NCBI RefSeq assembly: GCF_000422445.1
Contig: NZ_AULU01000003.1
Coordinates: 558,001-622,000, forward strand
Direction of reading: 5' to 3'
From: Paenibacillus assamensis DSM 18201
GTDB taxonomy: Bacteria; Bacillota; Bacilli; Paenibacillales; Paenibacillaceae
DNA length: 64,000 nt
The position numbers were made by a program, and so were the translations under genes. Position 1 is the first letter of the stretch. Every line of letters starts with the position of its first letter. Of the stretch, positions 55,601-62,695 are shown piece after piece. The notes beneath the pieces are model-generated. The model searched no databases. It worked only from the letters and a program-made list of their open reading frames with translations, and was not told the origin of the DNA.

Positions 55601-55856
55601 TAACTTGCTCATACATGAGCAAGTTAGCAGGGATATACTCCCACAATCCATCAATCGGGATCGCTCCTTCGTCCTCCATGCTGCATAATGAGAAATTCAT
55701 AATTCTCTGCTCGCTCACCGCACATTTTTCAGTACGAATATCCATTAACGGCACTACAAATAAGACGAACAATAGCATAATCCATAAACATAGGATGGCT
55801 GCTGGTATACGGCGTAGTTTGTTCCAGACGGATGTCATAAGATGTGAGGCTCCCAT
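52689..55856 (-). CDS. hybrid sensor kinase with 7TM sensor and two kinase modules
   Basis: This 1055-residue membrane protein has, in order, a membrane helix (about 16-38), an extracellular jelly-roll-like 7TMR-DISM sensor (about 60-205) and seven membrane helices (about 218-420). Next comes a HisKA domain with His449 (TSHELKSPLN), then HATPase (N-box LLDNALKH near 570, DTGVGM near 598). A receiver follows with Asp772 and Lys824. A second LytS-type kinase then has His863 (QIKPHFLFNSINT) and its own HATPase (Asn955, GIGLANINGRL). Both modules keep their key residues. ATG 55838 is an alternative start, 18 bases in, after GGGAG. Confidence 0.9.
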   Translation of the reverse strand: MGASHLMTSVWNKLRRIPAAILCLWIMLLFVLFVVPLMDIRTEKCAVSEQRIMNFSLCSMEDEGAIPIDGLWEYIPANLLMYEQVKPELAAFVRLPHQWNPQGWIPFLNDDVYVATYRIKLKLPSNHRDYAIRVTNVKTASRLYADGELIGSTGQVGSSSDTSTPDNRPYNSYFSTDQGEVELVLQASNFDFYANQGVSEPIYIGTPEAIQALEKRRGYVDVAIIVCLLFMAIYLSGESFHRREGKAGIFYPLFCFFSAFYVASHGEKVLLEFLPYLSFEVNVKIQLISGACAGYFFTAHICYQFQPHASVKIAKVIGWLTLLITLVALFTPMSFFSRFTYLLLLVLNVVIVYMVVVSVRVVQHKLAGSMYMLVSMLAALQVILLMAFKVMWVGTFTYMLPIGVPIFVLSQGLFFSSRFTTAFNRSKQLSEQLARQMKDQEQFLVRTSHELKSPLNAIINISQSMIRGSGGQLNAAQQSDVRLVNGTAQRLSYLVKDILDHEQVKNGRIRLHTEPVDIYRLVSVVLDIFNRLNHNDEVELRNHVEPGKHYVIADENRILQSLYNLLDNALKHTPSGSITVSSVHQEGWVSIAVTDTGVGMEASQLERIFMEYQQLERKGYTDTTGIGIGLSITKQLIELQGGRISVHSILGKGSTFTFMLPAVDFSQHVVDHDELLRNSYSENKFSSYIVAHVQEQAATIQLPQASERAAISSIDVRNHKARILLVDDSYASLKALINLLEMEGYRCESAKSGEAALKLLQDGNRFNLCIMDVMMPKMSGFELCREIRQQYHSLELPILMATAGSNTEMNLAGFEAGANDFIHKPFDWTDLKGRVKTLIQLKETAVQLVHSERDMLRAQIKPHFLFNSINTISWMSKRDSEATRRLLHALSDFLRGSFDFDNEVDEVPFSEEVALIKAYLSLEQARFGDRLNVEYALDVTDFHMPPLLLQPIVENAVRHGLMEKVEGGTVNISSRKVGEWIELSVMDNGVGISLDEMTLDVTVAAPPMDGKRKGIGLANINGRLKSMYGTYLDIRRLESGGTVITMKIRAEKGSI

Positions 55857-56021
55857 TCTTCTAGACAGTAATATGATGTACTTCTGGAATAATACTACTG
55901 CTTACAAGAATTGTTGTACAAGCAAAAAATACGGATGTATATATTTACGCCCACTAAGAAAATGGAAAATTATATATTGATTGCCCCTTGATCAAGTAGA
56001 AACCACCTACATCGAGCAAAG

Positions 56022-56051
56022 AAAACGACAAAGCACGATTTGCTTTATCGT
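56022..56051 (-). terminator. terminator of the 231-residue gene
   Basis: The arms 56041-56051 and 56025-56035 pair over 11 bp with one wobble. The minus strand continues TTTC. Confidence 0.75.
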
Positions 56052-56064
56052 TTCCTGATCACAA

Positions 56065-56760
56065 TCACTTTGGAAGGGAAGCTACTAGCGTACCGGGTGA
56101 AATTTCTAGACTATATTCGAACGGGACTCCCTTATGTGGATATTTCGAAGCAGGAGTTGGCCAGTGAACCTCAGCACTAGGCTTACCTGAACCATGCGAT
56201 GTAGGTGGCGTAGAGTTATTTATCGTACAAGTAATCCAGTTATTAGAGGAGTCTCTGTATTGGAAATCGCTGCAAATAACAGGGCTATGGGTTGTTGCCC
56301 AGTCTGGCAATGGGTCTGGGACACGCCCAGCAGGGAAGTTCTGGTCACACGCTCCAACAACAAGCCGCACACTCGTTAGTGTGCTGTATGTGCCAGGAAA
56401 TGATTTTACAATAGCGCCATTCACAATGTAGTCCAACGCTGTTTTATCTGCACTAATAGATAATTCAATCGGTACAACCTGGCCTGGCCGAAAGCTCCAC
56501 GTATCATCCCCACCGCTTCCAGTACGTGCCCACGTATAGAACCAATGCCACTTATCTCCTTGATGCTTAAAGCTTGTCGAGATTCCACATTCAACATGAT
56601 GCCCTGAGCCATCTGCCGACAAATAAAAGTTGATAAATCCATTGCCATTTCTACCTTTCATAGAAGCTTCGGCTGGAATCGTCATCGTTGTTTTTACACC
56701 CGTAACTCCATTTACAGGTGTGTACCATCTTGCCAATTTCGCATATTCCGTTGCACTCAT
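56065..56760 (-). CDS. unknown beta-rich protein, 231 residues
   Basis: I do not recognise this protein. It lacks a signal peptide and membrane segments. It is rich in aromatic residues and short beta strands: GNGFINFYLSADGSG, KWHWFYTWARTGSG and WSFRPGQVVPIELSIS. This suggests a lectin- or concanavalin-like jelly roll for residues about 20-170, followed by a Pro/Ser-rich tail. The four Cys (CGIS, VGACDQ, ICSDFQ, TCTI) are spread out. AAAGGAGTG precedes ATG 56760. It is divergent from a MerR gene, with a candidate -35/-10 pair and a palindrome between them, so it is probably that regulator's target. Confidence 0.7.
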   Translation of the reverse strand: MSATEYAKLARWYTPVNGVTGVKTTMTIPAEASMKGRNGNGFINFYLSADGSGHHVECGISTSFKHQGDKWHWFYTWARTGSGGDDTWSFRPGQVVPIELSISADKTALDYIVNGAIVKSFPGTYSTLTSVRLVVGACDQNFPAGRVPDPLPDWATTHSPVICSDFQYRDSSNNWITCTINNSTPPTSHGSGKPSAEVHWPTPASKYPHKGVPFEYSLEISPGTLVASLPK

Positions 56761-56849
56761 ACAAACACTCCTTTATTGGATAATTGATAGAAAACTCCGA
56801 ATCCTATACGAAAGTGAAAAGTATGACGCGAATAACAACCCTCAACAAA

Positions 56850-56882
56850 AATATTTATAATAAATATTCTCATCAATTACAA
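56850..56882 (-). promoter_or_regulatory. candidate promoter and palindrome of the 231-residue gene
   Basis: On the minus strand TTGTAA (56882-56877) and TATAAA (56859-56854) are 17 bases apart. The perfect palindrome AATATTTA-TAA-TAAATATT (56850-56868) covers the -10. MerR proteins usually bind a 19-bp spacer, so control by the neighbouring regulator is not certain. Confidence 0.45.
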
Positions 56883-56957
56883 CGATAAGGTATTCTGAAA
56901 GTAAACACATACGATACAAGCAACTCTATTCACACTTTATCGAAAGGGGGCCCATCC

Positions 56958-57842
56958 ATGTATTCGATCGGTAAATTTTCAGAACTATGCCATGTTCCTA
57001 TTAAAACAATTCGCTACTATAGCGATATTGGCTTACTCAAGCCCTCATACATTGATCCGGTGACTAACTACCGGTATTACGACTATGACAGTATTCAAAC
57101 TTTGAACAAGATTACCATTTTAAAAAGCTGTCAGTTGTCTTTAGCAGAAATACAACAAATGATAACGAATGCCGATCCATCCGAATGGATGAGCATCTTG
57201 AGCCAGCAACTAGACAGACTAGAAGAACAGAAACAACAAATCAACTGTCGAATCGAAGAAATTCATCAATTAACAATTCAAATCAAACAAGAGCACGCCT
57301 TTATTCCGGGGCCTACTTTGTCCACTTGTTATTTAGAAAATAGAGAAGAGCAAACCGTGTATACGATCCGTAAAAAAATAAAGATGACCTTTATCGATCA
57401 TCTCGTTAAACAATTATTCCAACGCATATATGCGTTTCAACTTGAAACTGAAGGCAAATTAATGGCCGTATTCCATGAACGAGAGGATAATAAAAAAGAA
57501 GCCGACGTAGAGCTGCTCATTCCCGTGAAGCTGATGAATGATTCGGATAAATTAGACGACTTCAAAATACTGGCCCGCGGAACATACGCGTGCATCACCG
57601 TTGAAGGCCCTTACTCCGAACTGGGGTCAGGTTATATCATGCTATTAAAGTATATCGATGAACAAAAGCTCATTCAGACGGGCCCTCCAATGGAGATTTA
57701 CGAGCAAGGATTGCTCCCTGCTAGTATTGAAGCTCAAAATGCTAAGGATATTAAGCCAGATGTAACACGACATCCATCCGAATTTTTCACGAAAATAGTT
57801 GTCCCCGTTATAACAGAAGACCTAAGCGTGTTACATATATAG
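56958..57842 (+). CDS. MerR-family regulator with GyrI-like effector domain
   Basis: This 294-residue BmrR-type transcription activator has an N-terminal winged helix (MYSIGKFSELCHVPIKTIRY) with YYSDIGLLKPSYIDPVTNYR. A long coiled-coil helix (about 80-118) follows, then a C-terminal GyrI-like ligand-binding domain (about 130-290; TYACITVEGPYSELGSGY). These domains bind cationic hydrophobic drugs or other ligands. AAAGGGGGCC precedes ATG 56958. It is divergent from the 231-residue gene, with about 200 bp shared. Confidence 0.88.
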   Translation: MYSIGKFSELCHVPIKTIRYYSDIGLLKPSYIDPVTNYRYYDYDSIQTLNKITILKSCQLSLAEIQQMITNADPSEWMSILSQQLDRLEEQKQQINCRIEEIHQLTIQIKQEHAFIPGPTLSTCYLENREEQTVYTIRKKIKMTFIDHLVKQLFQRIYAFQLETEGKLMAVFHEREDNKKEADVELLIPVKLMNDSDKLDDFKILARGTYACITVEGPYSELGSGYIMLLKYIDEQKLIQTGPPMEIYEQGLLPASIEAQNAKDIKPDVTRHPSEFFTKIVVPVITEDLSVLHI

Positions 57843-57864
57843 AAGCGGAAAATGTGTAACTTTC

Positions 57865-57903
57865 GGTGGGAGTAATGAGGGGAGTCTCCCACCCTTATTT
57901 TTC
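57865..57903 (+). terminator. terminator of the MerR/GyrI-like gene
   Basis: The arms GGTGGGAG (57865-57872) and CTCCCACC (57886-57893) pair perfectly. TTATTTTTCC follows. Confidence 0.8.
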
Positions 57904-57937
57904 CTACACAGTATGGAATTGACTTATTAACTTTAAT

Positions 57938-58474
57938 TTAATAGCCTCCTGAGACATCTCCTCGTTTCAATCGTTTCCGCAGCTTTCCCAACCCACGATA
58001 CAGGATCGTTTTCGTAGAGCCCAACGGAAGCCTTAATTCATCCGATATCGCTTGAATCGTATACCCTTGATAATATTTCAATTGAATTACCTTTTTCTCA
58101 TTTATATCTAACTCATCTAACATTTGCTGTAAAGTTAAAGCAAGTGGTACATCCTCAGCTGACACGCTCGCACTATTTTGCTCCGTGTATTCAGGCGGGA
58201 ATAGTATAATCTTTTTCCGCTGCTGCAATAGGTGAATGGATTGATTAATAGCAATCTTTGTCATCCATGACTTTACATATCGCGGCTCTCGCAAGCTGCC
58301 AATTGACTTATAAGATTGATACGCGGTCTCCTGAACAATATCTAAGGCATCATCTTTATTTTTCACATACGTATAGACAACTCGAAAAATAGTTCCCTCA
58401 TACTGTTGAAATATTTCTAAAAATGCCTTGCTATTACCCTTTTGTGCCTGTTTCACGAGCTTATGTATATCCAT
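57938..58474 (-). CDS. ECF-type RNA polymerase sigma factor
   Basis: This 178-residue sigma-70 family protein has region 2 (about 8-75; GTIFRVVYTYVKNKDDALDI and QETAYQSYKSI) and region 4 (about 115-170; YYQGYTIQAISDELRLPLGS). It is typical of the sigmaV/sigmaW-like ECF class. No anti-sigma gene follows; the downstream neighbour on this strand is absent up to the convergent MerR gene, so control must come from elsewhere. GGGAG lies about 14 bases before ATG 58474, a rather wide spacing. Targets are unknown. Confidence 0.88.
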   Translation of the reverse strand: MDIHKLVKQAQKGNSKAFLEIFQQYEGTIFRVVYTYVKNKDDALDIVQETAYQSYKSIGSLREPRYVKSWMTKIAINQSIHLLQQRKKIILFPPEYTEQNSASVSAEDVPLALTLQQMLDELDINEKKVIQLKYYQGYTIQAISDELRLPLGSTKTILYRGLGKLRKRLKRGDVSGGY

Positions 58475-58608
58475 GTCACATCGGTTTCTCCCTTCCCTCT
58501 TACATGTATTAGATCACAATTGGAGGAATATGGATTTACAATTTGTTAAGTTTTATGAAAAACCACTTCAAATTAAATGATAAAATTTACATAAGTCTAT
58601 CGATACAC

Positions 58609-58633
58609 AAAAAAACGCCGATAAGCATCGACG
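58609..58633 (-). terminator. terminator of the MBL-fold operon
   Basis: The arms 58627-58633 and 58616-58622 pair over seven bases with one wobble. Seven T residues follow on the minus strand. Confidence 0.75.
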
Positions 58634-58659
58634 CTGTGTATATTACATATGTAAGCAGC

Positions 58660-59583
58660 TCAAATCGTGCGAGAAACCACATTAGACTGCTTTATAACTA
58701 ATTGTCCCTTCTCTACAAAGCAATTGATTTTGTTCGTGCGCTTTAACTCGTTTAATAAAGCTCGGACAATTGAGCTAATGGCCATATAAGCCGTACTATT
58801 ATCCTCTATTTCATAATGGAGGAGTACTTCTTTTACGATCTGCTCATAGGTCATCGCATGTGCACGAATGATAGCTTCAACATCTTGCAAACATTGCTCT
58901 AACCTTTCGAAATGATCATGAACCAATTCCGATATATCGGTACAATACCCCCCGTGGTTAAACACATAAGATGAAACAGCGGATGCAGATAACTTGTTAA
59001 AAGTTGCTCTCGCACTTTTAATATCATTGTAGTACAGCAGTTTCTGACGCATTAGCGTCTGTTTTCCAAACAAAGCATCACTGCCATATAACACGTTGTC
59101 TGGTGTAATTACGCCTATCATATCTGGACTATGGCCAGGTAATGTTACAATGGTAAACGCAGCCCCATCAATGTGAATGGCTCTGTCTTCATACGGAATC
59201 ATGTCTGTTACAACAACTTGATGTTTCACTTTCTCCTCCTCTACCAAGAGGGTTTCAGCAGCACCATAGGAGTGGCCGAGCCAAGGATATTGAATAAATG
59301 GAGCAGACAACTCTGAGCTATAAACACGTATATCGGGATAGGTTTCTTGAAAATAATAGTTTCCACCGTATTGCTGAACATGTGCATGCGTGTTAATGAT
59401 GGCACTCACACTGTATCCCATATTTCTTAGTAAACGATCCAGAGCTTTAGCAATTCCAGCATTCGGCCCGCTATCTATTAATACAGCAGTGCGATTCGCT
59501 TCATTTAAATAAACCCCTACTGATAATTTTCCAGACAAATAATAGCTAGAACCTATCGCTTGCAGCAGTTCTAATTTGAGCAT
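58660..59583 (-). CDS. metallo-beta-lactamase-fold protein with altered metal motif
   Basis: This 307-residue MBL-fold protein has an MBL domain (about 1-215) and a C-terminal helical winged domain (about 235-300). The usual THxHxDH motif reads THAHVQQ (His66, His68, Gln70, Gln71), so the Asp and last His of the motif are both Gln. The later ligands His151 (LPGHSPD), Asp169 (YGSDALF) and His210 (FNHGG) remain. It could bind a single metal or be non-catalytic. Its start overlaps the end of the 221-residue gene by 38 bases, with AAAGGGGCGGG upstream. Confidence 0.82.
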   Translation of the reverse strand: MLKLELLQAIGSSYYLSGKLSVGVYLNEANRTAVLIDSGPNAGIAKALDRLLRNMGYSVSAIINTHAHVQQYGGNYYFQETYPDIRVYSSELSAPFIQYPWLGHSYGAAETLLVEEEKVKHQVVVTDMIPYEDRAIHIDGAAFTIVTLPGHSPDMIGVITPDNVLYGSDALFGKQTLMRQKLLYYNDIKSARATFNKLSASAVSSYVFNHGGYCTDISELVHDHFERLEQCLQDVEAIIRAHAMTYEQIVKEVLLHYEIEDNSTAYMAISSIVRALLNELKRTNKINCFVEKGQLVIKQSNVVSRTI

Positions 59584-60211
59584 CTGCCTGCCCGCCCCTT
59601 TCCTTATCCATAGCCATATGATTTAACTTCTTTATAGAGGTCCATGAACCAATCTTGGACATGACTACATTATCAGCCAATATGGGGAGTGAATGATTAC
59701 CTCGCTGACGTTCCAACTTGCTTGTATCTGCACAAGCTGTTAACTCTTTCGCACAAGAAATCTCTGTTATGGAATCCACTTCTGAATCTAGCATTTGATT
59801 GTGATCCGTAAAGGCGCCGATAATGAATTCATCATCGTGTGACAACTTATTTGAATAATAGCTTTGAAGCCCGTATAACTGCGTCATCACTTGTGCACCG
59901 AGCATTGCATTTTCGAAGGGCCATTGTTGGAGCCGTCTAATCGTACGATGAAGTTCAGCTAGAAATTTTTCTGCATCGTCACTGCGTCCTTCATCCTTAT
60001 CCCTTCTATTACTAGTTGTCTCCGAATAAATGAGATCACTCCAGCTCACGCATTTATGAATATCCACTCCAATGCTAACTATCTTCGCGATATCATAATC
60101 CACAAGTCGCTGATCCCTATTTTCCATATGCATACGCTTTTGCTGAAGAGCCTGTATCAGATGAAAAATCGCAAACAATAACGAAACAGCCGATTTCGTT
60201 CTTACTTGCAT
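59546..60211 (-). CDS. hypothetical protein, 221 residues, MBL operon
   Basis: I do not recognise this protein. It has a short hydrophobic N-terminal stretch (VSLLFAIFHLIQALQQ), too short and polar for a clear signal peptide. A helical middle (FLAELHRTIRRLQQWPFENA) and a polar, low-complexity C-terminus follow. AGAGGTGATTCGTA precedes ATG 60211. It lies 15 bp after the 125-residue gene and overlaps the MBL gene, so the three form one operon. Confidence 0.6.
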   Translation of the reverse strand: MQVRTKSAVSLLFAIFHLIQALQQKRMHMENRDQRLVDYDIAKIVSIGVDIHKCVSWSDLIYSETTSNRRDKDEGRSDDAEKFLAELHRTIRRLQQWPFENAMLGAQVMTQLYGLQSYYSNKLSHDDEFIIGAFTDHNQMLDSEVDSITEISCAKELTACADTSKLERQRGNHSLPILADNVVMSKIGSWTSIKKLNHMAMDKERGGQADAQIRTAASDRF

Positions 60212-60226
60212 TACGAATCACCTCTA

Positions 60227-60604
60227 CTAATAATCAAATCCGCGATCATCCTGATAAAAGTGTGCAATTTCTTCACTATCATCAGCAACAATTATCGATG
60301 TACAGGAAGAAGTACCGCTTTCATAAGGAATCAAAGGAAGGATCGCAGTCCATTTTTTACACAATTGCCATTCTGTCATGTAAACAGATTCAAGAACCTG
60401 AATAAGAGACTGATTAAATTGGATGATTTCCTTCGCAGTTGGATGACTAGGAAAATCTCGATTTCTTCCCACAAACGCTAGCACTTTATCTGTCTCTATT
60501 TGCATGAAATTGGCTAGAACCTTTTCTTCAGAAACAAGCAATGCTAACAATTGAGCAACACTATGACTTTCGGCAGAAACATTGCCTTTGGATAAGGTCT
60601 TCAT
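60227..60604 (-). CDS. hypothetical protein, 125 residues, MBL operon
   Basis: This small protein has no signal peptide. The N-terminal helix AQLLALLVSEEKVLANFMQI with ETDKVLAFVG recalls, in spacing, the SIALEEA...INAEGEKIQ motif I remember from exosporium- and collagen-like-protein-associated proteins of Bacillus. This is a resemblance only. A Cys-Thr-rich end (GTSSCTSIIVADDSEE) follows. AAGGGAGAAGGAGCG before ATG 60604 is a strong ribosome binding site. It is the first gene of the three-gene operon. Confidence 0.6.
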   Translation of the reverse strand: MKTLSKGNVSAESHSVAQLLALLVSEEKVLANFMQIETDKVLAFVGRNRDFPSHPTAKEIIQFNQSLIQVLESVYMTEWQLCKKWTAILPLIPYESGTSSCTSIIVADDSEEIAHFYQDDRGFDY

Positions 60605-60840
60605 CGCTCCTTCTCCCTTCGTTCTTACCTACTCTATTTATATGATTACGCAACTACCAAATATTACTTATCTGCTAGCAAATTTCTATGAAACTACCCT
60701 TTTCGAACTCCTGTTTATCTGTTTCTACTAATAAATGCACTCTATCTCATCACTAAACCCATTTAAAGCATTGCAGACGAATTTTGATAGCCAGATTGAA
60801 TCCCCCTACATAAAAGGTTTATCTCACGTCTACAATAGGT

Positions 60841-60860
60841 TATAATGTTTATGTAAACAT
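60841..60860 (+). promoter_or_regulatory. promoter and near-perfect palindrome ahead of khtTU
   Basis: TATAAT at 60841-60846 is a full-consensus -10, 45 bases ahead of the GTG start. It is overlapped by ATGTTTATGTAAACAT (60845-60860), a 16-base palindrome with one mismatch at its centre. The position would suit a repressor; no good -35 is visible. Confidence 0.55.
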
Positions 60861-60890
60861 CATTTTTTTCGACAGGAGGTTTAAATACGG

Positions 60891-61382
60891 GTGAACATTA
60901 GAGAAACGGACCTACCAGGAATCGGCAGAAAGTACCAAATGGAATCTAGAAGTGGGGATAAGTTCGTTGTCATCATTCATGATGATGGGCGCCGCGAGTT
61001 GTATCATTTTGATTACGACGATCCAGATGAGAGCATTTCCATGGTTACGCTCGAAGATGAAGAAGCTCGCCAAATGGCAGCTATTATCGGGGGCATGACG
61101 TACAAACCGAAAGCACTAGAGACAATTGAAGTTGCACTCGATGATTTGACAATTGAATGGTATCGCATCGAGCCTCAAGCGTCCTGCATCGGTAAAACAA
61201 TCGGCGAGACTAATGTTCGTCAATCAACCGGGACGACGATCATCGCAGCTATCGAGAAAGAAACAAAACACATTAATCCTGGCCCTGAATACGTCTTCAA
61301 AGCTGACACAATGCTTGTTATCGCTGGGGAACGCAAGCAGATGAAAGCCCTTAAAGCTATGTTACAGAACGGGAGTCGGTAA
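60891..61382 (+). CDS. khtT: KhtT-like regulatory subunit of K+/H+ antiporter
   Basis: This 163-residue peripheral protein controls the antiporter encoded next. The N-terminal half ([20 protein letters not shown]) and the C-terminal TrkA-C/RCK-C domain (about 75-160; [34 protein letters not shown]) match KhtT proteins, which sense cyclic di-AMP or nucleotides and pH. The start is GTG 60891, 11 bases after AGGAGG. The khtU start follows the stop after two bases. No third subunit gene (KhtS) is present. Confidence 0.88.
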   Translation: MNIRETDLPGIGRKYQMESRSGDKFVVIIHDDGRRELYHFDYDDPDESISMVTLEDEEARQMAAIIGGMTYKPKALETIEVALDDLTIEWYRIEPQASCIGKTIGETNVRQSTGTTIIAAIEKETKHINPGPEYVFKADTMLVIAGERKQMKALKAMLQNGSR

Positions 61383-61384
61383 TT

Positions 61385-62611
61385 ATGGATCACCTGGTTC
61401 TTGAAGTTGGACTAGCCATCATTCTCATTGCCCTAGCAGGTTTATTGGCAGCCAAAATTCGCTTCTCCGTCATTCCTTTCTATATTTTAGTCGGTATGGC
61501 TGTAGGGCCTCACGCTCCACAACTCGGTGTGCTTGATTTCAGATTTATAGAAAGCGCAGAGACGATTCACTTTTTGGGACGATTAGGTGTTCTATTTTTA
61601 CTCTTCTATCTAGGATTAGAATTCTCTGTCGGACGATTGATCAAGTCAGGGAAATCGATTGCGGTCGGTGGTACGATCTACATTGCGATTAACTTTACAC
61701 TTGGACTTGCCTTTGGCTTTCTTGCCGGCTTCCCATTTGCTGAAACCATGGTGTTGGCAGGAATTACGACCATATCGTCCAGTGCAATCGTAGCGAAAGT
61801 ACTTGTAGATTTGAAACGGACAGCGAATCCAGAGACAGAAATGATACTCGGTATCATTATGTATGAGGATATTTTCCTTGCGGTATATCTCTCTGTTCTC
61901 TCTGGATTGGTTCTAAGCGATGAATCTTCCTTAGTGGGAGTACTGCTTTCTGCTTCATACGCACTTGGATTCATGCTACTATTCCTTGTAGCAGGCAGAA
62001 AAGCTGCACCGCTGTTGAACAAGCTATTGGATATTCGATCGAATGAGCTCTTTATCCTTCTTATTTTCGGATTGTTGTTCTTTGTCGCTGGATTAGGAGA
62101 AACCATTCATGTAGCTGAGGCGATTGGTGCATTGCTGTTCGGTCTTGTACTGGCAGAAACGACGCATATGAAGCGCATCGAGCACATGATTCTACCGTTC
62201 CGTGATTTCTTCGGGGCATTGTTCTTCTTCAGCTTCGGACTAACGATTGAGCCTAGCACATTAGGTGGAGCAGTAGGACTGACGCTTGGTGCAGTAGCGC
62301 TTACGTTGTTCGGTAACTTCCTTGCAGGCATGCTTGCAGGTAAAAGTGCTGGATTGTCCAGAAAAGCTTCCGCTAATATTGGACTAACGATTGTATCACG
62401 CGGTGAGTTCTCGATTATCGTTGCAAATATCGGTATTGCGGCTTCCCTAAGCCCTAAGATCCAACCATTTGCGGCCTTGTATGTACTGATCTTAGCCGTG
62501 CTTGGACCACTCCTAACGAAGGAATCCAAATTAATCTACAAAGGATTAAATGCGATTTTCCGCTGGGATAAGCCAAAAGCAGCTAAAGAACGAAGTACAT
62601 CCAACCGTTAA
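61385..62611 (+). CDS. khtU: KhtU-like CPA2 potassium/proton antiporter
   Basis: This 408-residue membrane antiporter has about 12-13 helices and the NhaA-fold CPA2 core. Segments include LFLLFYLGLEFSVGRLIKSG, the discontinuous-helix region GITTISSSAIVAKVLVDL, MIMYEDIFLAVYLSV-like Glu-Asp residues, and GEFSIIVANIGIA. It exports K+ in exchange for H+, protecting against alkali or high K+ as in B. subtilis KhtTU. It lies two bases after khtT and is followed by a clear terminator, so the pair is a complete operon. Confidence 0.9.
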   Translation: MDHLVLEVGLAIILIALAGLLAAKIRFSVIPFYILVGMAVGPHAPQLGVLDFRFIESAETIHFLGRLGVLFLLFYLGLEFSVGRLIKSGKSIAVGGTIYIAINFTLGLAFGFLAGFPFAETMVLAGITTISSSAIVAKVLVDLKRTANPETEMILGIIMYEDIFLAVYLSVLSGLVLSDESSLVGVLLSASYALGFMLLFLVAGRKAAPLLNKLLDIRSNELFILLIFGLLFFVAGLGETIHVAEAIGALLFGLVLAETTHMKRIEHMILPFRDFFGALFFFSFGLTIEPSTLGGAVGLTLGAVALTLFGNFLAGMLAGKSAGLSRKASANIGLTIVSRGEFSIIVANIGIAASLSPKIQPFAALYVLILAVLGPLLTKESKLIYKGLNAIFRWDKPKAAKERSTSNR

Positions 62612-62634
62612 CGCAGTACCATAGGATAGACAGA

Positions 62635-62680
62635 GGGTGTCCCAAGGGCCATGTATAATGACTTTTGGGACACCCCCTTT
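62635..62680 (+). terminator. terminator of khtTU
   Basis: The arms 62635-62645 and 62665-62675 form a perfect 11-bp stem. CCTTTTC follows. Confidence 0.8.
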
Positions 62681-62695
62681 TCATATTCATTATGG

